Positions 1 through 5,305 of a stretch of 5,305 nucleotides of DNA are shown piece by piece. The number at the start of each line of letters is the position of its first letter. Positions within the stretch are counted from its first letter, which is position 1. A program made the translations under genes and the position numbers. The notes below the pieces were generated by a model. The model had not been told where the DNA came from. It made no database searches and worked only from the letters and a program-made list of their open reading frames with translations. This DNA comes from CAZOOR01 sp964581505. GTDB lineage: Bacteria > Bacteroidota > Ignavibacteria > Kapaibacteriales > UBA2268. The DNA lies in the NCBI GenBank assembly GCA_964581505.1, contig CAZOOR010000103.1, positions 1 to 5,305 on the forward strand, given 5' to 3'.

Positions 1-209
1 CGGGAGAAGTGAATATACCGATAGGTAACCGTACCCTGAAGGGTACGGTCAGGGTATATGATGTGAGTGGTAATATTGTGCTAACCCACCCCCTAGCCCC
101 CTCCCGAGAGGGGGTAAGCGTAAGGTTCGATGTATCGGAATTACCGAGCGGAACATATATGGTTATAATGGATAATGGTGTTTCTTATAAATTAATTGTC
201 AATAAATAA
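1..209 (+). CDS. C-terminal end of a secreted protein with a T9SS (Por) type A-like sorting domain; 5' partial
   Basis: The frame is open from the left edge (first full codon at base 3, Gly-Glu-Val...) to TAA at 207-209, so only the last 68 or so residues are visible and the main function cannot be known. The visible part matches the layout of T9SS type A C-terminal sorting domains. A first strand is followed by V-R-V-Y-D-V-S-G-N-I-V-L, then a variable loop, then F-D-V-S-E-L-P-S-G-T-Y-M-V, then a final strand Y-K-L-I-V-N-K ending at the C terminus. In this family the domain directs Sec-exported proteins through the outer membrane and is normally cleaved off, leaving the cargo at the cell surface or released. 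The GTG at base 9 is not taken as the start, because the domain is a C-terminal module and the frame continues upstream. The loop T-H-P-L-A-P-S-R-E-G-V is encoded by a C/G-rich palindrome and looks like an insertion into the domain. The downstream gene begins 15 bases after the stop. The domain call is from pattern recognition, without a profile search. Confidence 0.88.
   Translation, partial: GEVNIPIGNRTLKGTVRVYDVSGNIVLTHPLAPSREGVSVRFDVSELPSGTYMVIMDNGVSYKLIVNK
28..56 (+). repeat. Perfect 9-bp inverted repeat with an overlapping alternative stem, inside coding sequence
   Basis: ACCGTACCC (28-36) and GGGTACGGT (41-49) are exact reverse complements around a TGAA tetraloop. Part of the left arm, TACCCTG (32-38), is also an exact reverse complement of CAGGGTA (50-56), so two mutually exclusive stems can be drawn. 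The segment is translated in frame (N-R-T-L-K-G-T-V-R-V) near the start of the visible sorting domain. There is no T tract after it, so it is not a standard intrinsic terminator. Its role is unknown; it could be chance, a small mobile palindrome or an mRNA structure. Confidence 0.65.
81..117 (+). repeat. REP/MITE-like C/G-rich palindromic element embedded in the sorting-domain coding sequence
   Basis: The stretch is a C-rich left half (ACCC, ACCCCCTAG) followed by a perfect 7-bp hairpin: CCCCCTC at 97-103, loop CCGA, GAGGGGG at 108-114. This layout of two C-runs, then C-run, CCGA-type loop and G-run, resembles short dispersed palindromic repeats that I recall as common in Bacteroidota/Chlorobiota and other genomes; that resemblance is from memory and was not searched. 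It is read in frame as roughly T-H-P-L-A-P-S-R-E-G-V and falls in the variable loop between two conserved strands of the sorting domain, where an in-frame insertion would be tolerated. Its base composition contrasts sharply with the AT-rich sequence on either side. No second copy occurs in the window. Confidence 0.6.
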
Positions 210-210
210 T

Positions 211-217
211 GGGGAGG
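211..217 (+). promoter_or_regulatory. Strong Shine-Dalgarno sequence for the large gene
   Basis: GGGGAGG lies 7 bases before ATG 225, the usual spacing, and contains GGAGG, complementary to the 16S rRNA 3' end. It decides the start: the frame's first ATG is followed at once by a signal peptide. Such a strong site is unusual for Bacteroidia and Flavobacteriia, whose start regions are typically A-rich without SD, and fits the Chlorobi/Ignavibacteria side better. The site sits in the 15-base gap after the preceding stop codon, so no separate promoter fits in the gap. Confidence 0.85.
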
Positions 218-224
218 AAACACA

Positions 225-281
225 ATGAAAAAGTTTTTAATTATATTTCTAATGATGTTATTTGTTGTAAATATCTATGCA
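225..281 (+). other. Signal peptide of the large protein
   Basis: Residues 1-19 have the classical three-part form: M-K-K positive end, hydrophobic core F-L-I-I-F-L-M-M-L-F-V-V, then N-I-Y-A before Q-N-N. Cleavage is expected after Ala19 (A-Q-N). There is no cysteine at the +1 position, so it is a Sec/SPase I signal rather than a lipoprotein signal. This agrees with T9SS export, which needs Sec passage into the periplasm first. Confidence 0.92.
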
Positions 282-3200
282 CAGAATAACATTGACCCGC
301 CGCCTATTGATTCGGTTGTTAATTCATCTTTAATTAACAGAAATTTCAATAGATTTATTAAAGGTTGGAATTGGGGTAGTGTAGGTGAAGAATTAGATAA
401 AGCACTCGGTATTAATTTTTATCATGGCTATCCTATTGCGAGTGCAGATGTTGCCGACAGTATGAATGTATCGTTAGTGTTGGGTGCTCCGATAATTGGC
501 AACGGACGCAATGCCAATCAATATTTCGTTGCCCTCGGCTTGCAATTGGAACCGACAATTGAAGTTGATTCAAGCGAAGCATTTAAGCCGAGATACGGCG
601 ATAAATGCGGTTCGGTATTCGGTTTTAATTATCGTGATTTTATCGTTGGTGATACTAATACGGATTTTGAACGTTTTGTTTTGCATAAGAATAATTTAAC
701 TCAACCCAAAGTTGTACTTAAAGATATTTGGGACGGTACTGTTTTGAGATGGTTGGATTATTATCCTATACGACAAATTAAAAAAAAGAATGATGGTACA
801 TTTGATACAACATATACAGAAAGAACGAATAGTGTTACAGAAAATGACGCACATGATACGACCGTCTTTCACCCGTTCAACGGTAAGCAATACTGTTTGA
901 GTATAAACTTAAAGGCAATGCACACCGATTCCGTTGCGGCACATCTTAACGATACAATATTGGTATTGCGAATGCCATACATACTATATGATAAGGATAA
1001 TGATGATACTACGCATGGATATGTTAAATTCGACAAGGTTCCTATGCAAAGCGTTAGCGGAAATGACAGTATAATCGGTAGTCTCGGGGATTATAGGGGC
1101 GTTGCCAGAGATTGGGCGATTACCGCCGGAACAACTGAAATAGTAATAACCGGCGAAATGCTCGAAAATAATTTGACAAATGATACGAGCATTACACTTT
1201 CGGCTTTTGCAAGGTTTACCGGTGATATTGATTCGTTAACCAATGAATATGACAACAATCCTTATTTTCGTTACGACTGGCATGAGAACCGCTACGGAAT
1301 AAATAAATATATAACGAAGGTGGACGTAGAGGTTGAGTATTACGGCAATCTTGATGTTGGTATTAACTGGGTACGCATAGAGACGCCGCGTTTGCAGAAA
1401 TTAATGCGTGGTGGCTATGACACAGACGTACGCAACCGTATAGATGAATTATTCCTAGACTATTGGACTGCATACAGCAGGGCGCAAAACCCGCGGCACC
1501 CGCGAATAGCGATGTTCTATGCAATGGATGAGATGACAATGTGCCAGTGGACTGCAGGTCGGTATTTCAATATGCTTGTGGATACCTTAGCCGATGTGGA
1601 ATTGGCAGCAAGAGATAATAAGCCGGCGCAGTTCCGCCATGCCACATCAATTAAATCATTTAAGAACGGTGATAATTTAGTATTCAAAACATTTGTAGCA
1701 GTACCTTATGTAAAAAAGACAAATGGCGGCAAACATCCCGAAACTTTTAATTATAATTACGGATATAAAGGTAATGAGTACAGAGTATTTACGCATATAT
1801 TTGATTCGGAGTACGAAACATTTTTAGAAGGACATTATACGACATTACCAATTAATGACAGGAATATTTTTGAATATAATGATTGGGAAGATCCCTTATA
1901 TAATTATCGGCACAGTACAATGTTCCAAGTCGAGGATAATTTGTATAATTTTTATTATAAAAATAACGGTTTGCTATTCAATGATTTTGATAATAATTGG
2001 GTGGCTAATCTTTGGGTGCAGTCTGAAGCATGGATAATTGACGATGCAATAAATTCATTTGTTTTACCTGTACAACACTCGCGCCCCAAAACAGGTGAAG
2101 AGCTACGACTTATGATGAATGAAGCTACACTATTGGGGGCTAAAGGTTTGGTTTATTGGTTGAAGAGGGGTGGTTATCACAATCTTATAAAAGATGAAGA
2201 TTACAACAGCTATTGTCAGGATTGTAGTGCTACTTTAGGTTTTCAAAATAAATACTTCAATTATGGGAACTTAACAGGCAAGGATTTAATATATTCGCCG
2301 ACAATAGGCGGGGATTTTGTGCAATCAATCGGCGACCCTAATACTGTTGACCCGAATGGTTTTGATACTGTTTATAGTTCTAACGCTTATTTATATTCTA
2401 TGCTGGGCATTGATTCAACAAGAATATATATAGGTTTGCAATCAATGCGTGCAGAAGTATATAAAATGCACAAATGGATAGACGAGTACGAAGATTTACT
2501 TATGAGATTGAGGCTTATTGGCTGGTACGGCAAGGGCTTTATTGATTGGATTGCGCAGCACCCGAGCTACCCAACTGAAACTATTGATAAGTACGTGAAG
2601 GTAGGCAAGAATGTAATATTGACGAGACCGGTAGGCAGAACAAAAGCAATATACCAACCTGATGGTGAATTATTTGGTCATATTCCATATTATGAACAAT
2701 CGTCAAGTATTGACTCTGGCTTCTATGATGTAATGCTACACTTTGAATATGACGAAAACGGAAATAAAGTAGATAGTGTATTCTATATAGGTGTACAGAA
2801 CCGCCGCACCGACCCCTTAATCCGCAACGGCACGGACAGCACATTGGATTTCTATTCCACTGCGGAGTTCGATAAAAATGTTGTTTTGGGTGGTAATGAT
2901 TTGAGCGGCACTTATCGCAATGCCGCTTGGTGGCGTGAGCGTTGGTGGAAGCGTCAGGGTAGCCGCGAGATAGCACTTACTCTAAACCTACCGTCTGAAT
3001 ACAGGAATAAACTCGTTAGAGTAACGGAGTTGGGTTTGAACCGCGATACGTTGAAAGCAATACATAAATTCAATGGAAACACACTGAGCGATAGCGCCTT
3101 AGCGATATTATATCCCCGTTACAAAAGGATAATAGGAACTAACAGTAATATTATTACGAACTATCTGCCGGGCGAGGGTAAGTTGTTTAAGTGCGAATTC

Positions 3201-5305
3201 ATAGATGAGGATGATGATTTGTCGGGCAATCTTGCGAACTCCAATCAATGCAAAATGGTTGCCTATCCGGTGCTTGACACTTCGGGCAACGAAACGGGCT
3301 TGATACAATATCATTTGGTATATTTCAAGACGGATACATCTGATAATGACAGGGTGAAAGTGTATTACAGCCGAAGTGAGCCGTTAGATTCAGCAAGTAC
3401 TTTGGAAGAAATAGATCCCGTGCATTATTCCGGGGACACACGCTATCCGCAGAATATTATTTGGCAAAGATTTACGAATATGCAAAAAGGAATTGCAATT
3501 TCCGATAATTATACTGATTTATCCGAACAGACAAAGAACTCGGACGAATGCGATTATCCCGCAATAGTAGTCAGGAAGGATAGTAATGATAATAAATTGA
3601 AAGCATATATAATATATACCTGTAAAGACGGTGCGGATGCAGCTGGTGCCGATGTTGTGGTTTCTTGCCTTGACGCAACGAATCCCTACAATGACCCGAA
3701 CGAAATCAGCAACCGGCAGATAGACGACATACAAACCCCCGCCGACAGTGCCAATCAGGTAAACCCTGTACGCAGCCAATGGGGAACGCCCGTTGTCAAT
3801 GCCTCGGCAAATGGGTTGTATTATGCTTGGACATCAGGTGAAAAGAGCAATCCTCTGGAAGACCCATATGTTATGATTGCTTTTGCCCCACCGGATTCGG
3901 GGATACCGACAACCATGAAGAAGATACAAAATCTAATGTTTAATTATAATTCGGGTATAATAACCGGACATAAGCAAAAATTCCCATCTTTAAACACATA
4001 TTCGGATATTACTCTTGGTGAAGAACATTGTTCTTTGGTATGGTCATGCGATTTTCCCGATATGTATTCTACTAGTGGACAATACAGAATAATGTACACG
4101 AATGTCAAATTAGATTATAACGGAAATATATTTGATACAATACCGGATATAACAAATTTGGATTACACAATATTATATCCTGATGTATATCATCATGTAG
4201 GTTATTTTAATATAAGTTTTGATAATTTTTATCCCGTAATAAGTAGAGTAAGTGGAGATATGAACATAATATTCACTACTATCCATTTACGATTTGAAAG
4301 GATAGCATGTCAAATGTTACGTTTTCGCAGTCCTAATGCTTATTATAGATTAGAATTACCTGCTTTATTTGCACTAGATAGTGGAAATAGTCTTAGAAAT
4401 ATTTATGTTTCTTCTTTACGTACAATAAAACAATTGTCCGGTTCAATGACGCAACCTAACTTGTCCCAATCATCCGGATATTATTCAAATAACTACGGAA
4501 TAGAAACACCGAAAAATGACGATTTTGTTCTGAATTTTTCGGCAAACGGTAACATATATCAGTCTTTGGATTTTGATTATGGAACAAGAGTGAATTATAC
4601 AAATCTTACAAAAATATATCGTTATGTTGCACCAGGAAGTCAAGCACATTTAAGCCAATATCCTGAATCAAACTATAAGCATATATGGCGCAATCGTCGG
4701 GTCTTCGATGATGGTAGCAATATAGTAAGCAACCCGAGATACTTCTTTGCAATCGAGCCTGAAGATTTAATAGCAAAGACCTATTTGGGATTTGCCAAAG
4801 ACAGCGGTTCGGTATATTGGAGCAATTTCTTTGTTGATGAGCAAGCTTTGACTTTGACATTACCTTACGATTCTGTGTCATATCAAGGCGAAACGGCATA
4901 TTATTATAACGGCAAAGATACTTTGATTTCCGATTGGTTCTCGGTAACAGATGATTCACATTTGTATTACCGTACATTCTCGCTAGATACAACTGCAAGG
5001 ATGTTCTTGCAATATTCAGATGACAGTAGTACAGTTGAACTAACACTGCCAACGACATTCCGCGAGGATTCATGCTATTATATTGATTATAAACTAAAAG
5101 ATGGTCTTGCATATAATTTCCGTTTACTCTTGATAGGTAATGATACTAACAAGGTCTATTATGAGCAAGAAATAATTGGAGATTTGCCGATAATGGATAC
5201 ATTGAATTACACAATATATCTGGACAAGTCGATTATATATTCGGTTGGCAATAATGCTGTAAGGGCAAATAAGCTCCTGTTGGATATAACGCCAATCCCC
5301 GCCAA
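225..5305 (+). CDS. Giant secreted multidomain protein, probable T9SS cargo with glycosidase-like barrel and beta-propeller-like repeats; 3' partial
   Basis: One frame with no stop runs from ATG 225 past the window end (1693 complete codons plus two bases). I do not recognise a named family over its full length. Residues 1-19 are a Sec signal peptide, so the protein acts outside the cytoplasm. Residues 20-360 are unassigned. Residues 377-650 resemble a (beta/alpha)8 glycosidase-type core, with W-V-R-I-E-T-P-R (382-389), F-Y-A-M-D-E (431-436) and G-A-K-G-L-V-Y-W (638-645). A beta-rich part follows, with the strand Y-I-G-V-Q-N-R-R (854-861) and a Trp cluster W-W-R-E-R-W-W (902-908). About six propeller-like blades span 1012-1515, and a beta-rich end leads to P-I-P-A at the window edge, possibly the start of a sorting domain. 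The gene follows another T9SS cargo gene by 15 bases with its own strong ribosome binding site, suggesting an operon. The start choice is firm; domain identities are inferences from motif shape. A sugar-binding or sugar-cleaving surface protein is possible but unproven. Confidence 0.93.
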   Translation, partial: MKKFLIIFLMMLFVVNIYAQNNIDPPPIDSVVNSSLINRNFNRFIKGWNWGSVGEELDKALGINFYHGYPIASADVADSMNVSLVLGAPIIGNGRNANQYFVALGLQLEPTIEVDSSEAFKPRYGDKCGSVFGFNYRDFIVGDTNTDFERFVLHKNNLTQPKVVLKDIWDGTVLRWLDYYPIRQIKKKNDGTFDTTYTERTNSVTENDAHDTTVFHPFNGKQYCLSINLKAMHTDSVAAHLNDTILVLRMPYILYDKDNDDTTHGYVKFDKVPMQSVSGNDSIIGSLGDYRGVARDWAITAGTTEIVITGEMLENNLTNDTSITLSAFARFTGDIDSLTNEYDNNPYFRYDWHENRYGINKYITKVDVEVEYYGNLDVGINWVRIETPRLQKLMRGGYDTDVRNRIDELFLDYWTAYSRAQNPRHPRIAMFYAMDEMTMCQWTAGRYFNMLVDTLADVELAARDNKPAQFRHATSIKSFKNGDNLVFKTFVAVPYVKKTNGGKHPETFNYNYGYKGNEYRVFTHIFDSEYETFLEGHYTTLPINDRNIFEYNDWEDPLYNYRHSTMFQVEDNLYNFYYKNNGLLFNDFDNNWVANLWVQSEAWIIDDAINSFVLPVQHSRPKTGEELRLMMNEATLLGAKGLVYWLKRGGYHNLIKDEDYNSYCQDCSATLGFQNKYFNYGNLTGKDLIYSPTIGGDFVQSIGDPNTVDPNGFDTVYSSNAYLYSMLGIDSTRIYIGLQSMRAEVYKMHKWIDEYEDLLMRLRLIGWYGKGFIDWIAQHPSYPTETIDKYVKVGKNVILTRPVGRTKAIYQPDGELFGHIPYYEQSSSIDSGFYDVMLHFEYDENGNKVDSVFYIGVQNRRTDPLIRNGTDSTLDFYSTAEFDKNVVLGGNDLSGTYRNAAWWRERWWKRQGSREIALTLNLPSEYRNKLVRVTELGLNRDTLKAIHKFNGNTLSDSALAILYPRYKRIIGTNSNIITNYLPGEGKLFKCEFIDEDDDLSGNLANSNQCKMVAYPVLDTSGNETGLIQYHLVYFKTDTSDNDRVKVYYSRSEPLDSASTLEEIDPVHYSGDTRYPQNIIWQRFTNMQKGIAISDNYTDLSEQTKNSDECDYPAIVVRKDSNDNKLKAYIIYTCKDGADAAGADVVVSCLDATNPYNDPNEISNRQIDDIQTPADSANQVNPVRSQWGTPVVNASANGLYYAWTSGEKSNPLEDPYVMIAFAPPDSGIPTTMKKIQNLMFNYNSGIITGHKQKFPSLNTYSDITLGEEHCSLVWSCDFPDMYSTSGQYRIMYTNVKLDYNGNIFDTIPDITNLDYTILYPDVYHHVGYFNISFDNFYPVISRVSGDMNIIFTTIHLRFERIACQMLRFRSPNAYYRLELPALFALDSGNSLRNIYVSSLRTIKQLSGSMTQPNLSQSSGYYSNNYGIETPKNDDFVLNFSANGNIYQSLDFDYGTRVNYTNLTKIYRYVAPGSQAHLSQYPESNYKHIWRNRRVFDDGSNIVSNPRYFFAIEPEDLIAKTYLGFAKDSGSVYWSNFFVDEQALTLTLPYDSVSYQGETAYYYNGKDTLISDWFSVTDDSHLYYRTFSLDTTARMFLQYSDDSSTVELTLPTTFREDSCYYIDYKLKDGLAYNFRLLLIGNDTNKVYYEQEIIGDLPIMDTLNYTIYLDKSIIYSVGNNAVRANKLLLDITPIPA
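1353..2160 (+). other. Region resembling a glycoside-hydrolase-type (beta/alpha)8 barrel
   Basis: Residues 377-645 show hydrophobic strands ending in polar or acidic residues, separated by amphipathic stretches. Examples are the strand into W-V-R-I-E-T-P-R (382-389), I-A-M-F-Y-A-M-D-E (428-436), and, after R-P-K-T-G-E-E-L-R (620-628), G-A-K-G-L-V-Y-W (638-645). In glycosidase-like TIM barrels a strand ending in Asp-Glu often carries the acid catalyst, and a late A-x-G-(I/L)-x-(Y/F)-(W/F) strand closes the barrel. Here D435/E436 would be the candidate acid pair. No second catalytic acid can be placed with confidence, so the domain may be inactive or have a different role. The family is not identified. 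Confidence 0.4.
2700..3060 (+). other. Beta-rich segment after the barrel-like region, possibly a sandwich domain
   Basis: Residues 826-945 alternate short hydrophobic strands and polar turns: D-V-M-L-H-F-E-Y, then S-V-F-Y-I-G-V-Q-N-R-R (851-861), the Trp/Arg cluster W-W-R-E-R-W-W-K-R (902-910), then R-E-I-A-L-T-L-N-L-P and L-V-R-V-T-E-L-G-L. Its position directly after the barrel-like part fits the small C-terminal beta domain of many extracellular glycosidases. This is inferred from pattern and position only. Confidence 0.35.
3255..4770 (+). other. Degenerate beta-propeller-like repeat array (about six blades)
   Basis: A loose repeat recurs: aromatic/Pro plus a hydrophobic strand, then after 8-20 residues a strand ending in aromatic-polar (as V-Y-F, I-Y-T, A-W-T, V-W-S, I-F-T, I-W-R), then a further hydrophobic strand. 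The starts are Y1014-P (Y-P-V-L-D, later H-L-V-Y-F and V-K-V-Y-Y-S), Y1111-P (Y-P-A-I-V, A-Y-I-I-Y-T), T1188-P (T-P-V-V-N, L-Y-Y-A-W-T), F1253-P (F-P-S-L-N, S-L-V-W-S), Y1336-P (Y-P-V-I-S, N-I-I-F-T) and Y1479-P (Y-P-E-S, K-H-I-W-R). Spacings are 64-143 residues, so loops vary and a blade may be hidden between 1352 and 1479. The pattern resembles sialidase/BNR-like propellers of Bacteroidota secreted proteins, though no canonical Asp-box is seen. Confidence 0.45.
4845..5305 (+). other. Beta-rich C-terminal segment leading to a possible sorting-domain start
   Basis: From about residue 1541 the sequence alternates short strands and Asp/Ser/Thr-rich turns (L-T-L-T-L-P-Y-D, V-E-L-T-L-P-T-T-F-R, Y-I-D-Y-K-L-K, F-R-L-L-L-I-G-N-D). 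This is typical of the Ig-like or jelly-roll modules that come before T9SS sorting domains. The last residues are L-L-L-D-I-T-P-I-P-A followed by AA, which can begin Asn or Lys. P-x-P-A-(N/K) resembles the P-N-P-A motif that opens type A sorting domains. If so, the gene should end some 70-80 codons beyond the window. Confidence 0.4.

Noticed and set aside
9..11. GTG as the start of a small 66-residue protein
   Set aside because: The frame is open to the left edge and the product is the C-terminal sorting module of a larger protein, with no signal peptide of its own.
97..114. GC-rich hairpin read as an intrinsic terminator
   Set aside because: It is followed by TAAGCG rather than a T tract and lies about 95 bases before the stop codon, inside the sorting-domain coding sequence.
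209..211. ATG overlapping the TAA stop of the first gene
   Set aside because: It opens a different frame that gives no sensible protein, and the strong Shine-Dalgarno overlaps it and is correctly spaced for ATG 225 instead.
1855..2037. 60-codon plus-strand frame rich in Ile
   Set aside because: It is an out-of-frame reading of an Asn/Tyr/Asp-rich part of the large gene; no ribosome binding site or recognisable product.
2581..2976. 131-codon open frame on the minus strand, rich in Cys, His and Arg
   Set aside because: The Cys/His richness is the reverse reading of a GC-rich, Arg/Gly/Asn-coding stretch of the large gene, and the residues form no regular zinc-finger spacing.
3519..3779. 86-codon minus-strand frame with hydrophobic segments that look like membrane helices
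   Set aside because: The hydrophobicity comes from the complement of Asn/Asp/Tyr codons (Val/Ile/Ile). It is a shadow of the large gene with no start context of its own.
4606..5112. 168-codon open frame on the minus strand
   Set aside because: It lies wholly opposite the large gene. Its product is basic, rich in Asn/Arg/Tyr/Leu, with no signal or domain pattern, and I saw no ribosome binding site. The plus-strand frame is continuous and domain-like here.

Overview
The window looks like a piece of a Bacteroidota/Chlorobiota-group genome, most likely on the Ignavibacteria or 'Candidatus Kapabacteria' side. The upstream gene ends in a type IX secretion system (T9SS, Por) C-terminal sorting domain, a system confined to this superphylum. 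The second gene encodes a very large secreted protein of the kind T9SS exports. It has a strong Shine-Dalgarno sequence (GGGGAGG), which Bacteroidia and Flavobacteriia usually lack, and this favours the Chlorobi/Ignavibacteria side. The lineage is inference; no marker gene is present.

Layout. Bases 1-209 are the last 68 or so codons of a plus-strand gene whose body lies outside the window. What remains is its T9SS type A-like sorting domain. This short stretch holds two strong inverted repeats. One is a 9-bp stem at 28-49, with an overlapping alternative stem at 32-56. The other is a C/G-rich palindromic element at about 81-117 that resembles dispersed REP/MITE-like repeats and is translated in frame as a loop of the sorting domain. 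After 15 non-coding bases carrying the ribosome binding site, one uninterrupted reading frame starts at ATG 225 and is still open at base 5305 (1693 codons seen, no stop). This frame fills about 96% of the window.

The large protein starts with a clear signal peptide. From N to C terminus it then shows: an N-terminal region of unknown fold; a region with the look of a glycoside-hydrolase-type (beta/alpha)8 barrel (F-Y-A-M-D-E at 431-436 and G-A-K-G-L-V-Y-W at 638-645); a beta-rich segment that could be a sandwich; about six degenerate beta-propeller-like blades (roughly residues 1012-1515); and a beta-rich C-terminal segment. The window ends in a P-I-P-A sequence that may be the start of this protein's own sorting domain. 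I cannot assign a specific enzymatic activity.

The two genes are on the same strand, nearly abutting, and probably co-transcribed, so the locus reads as a run of T9SS cargo proteins. I found no RNA gene, CRISPR array, transposase, promoter or convincing terminator. Other reading frames of up to 168 codons lie inside the large gene and look like shadows.
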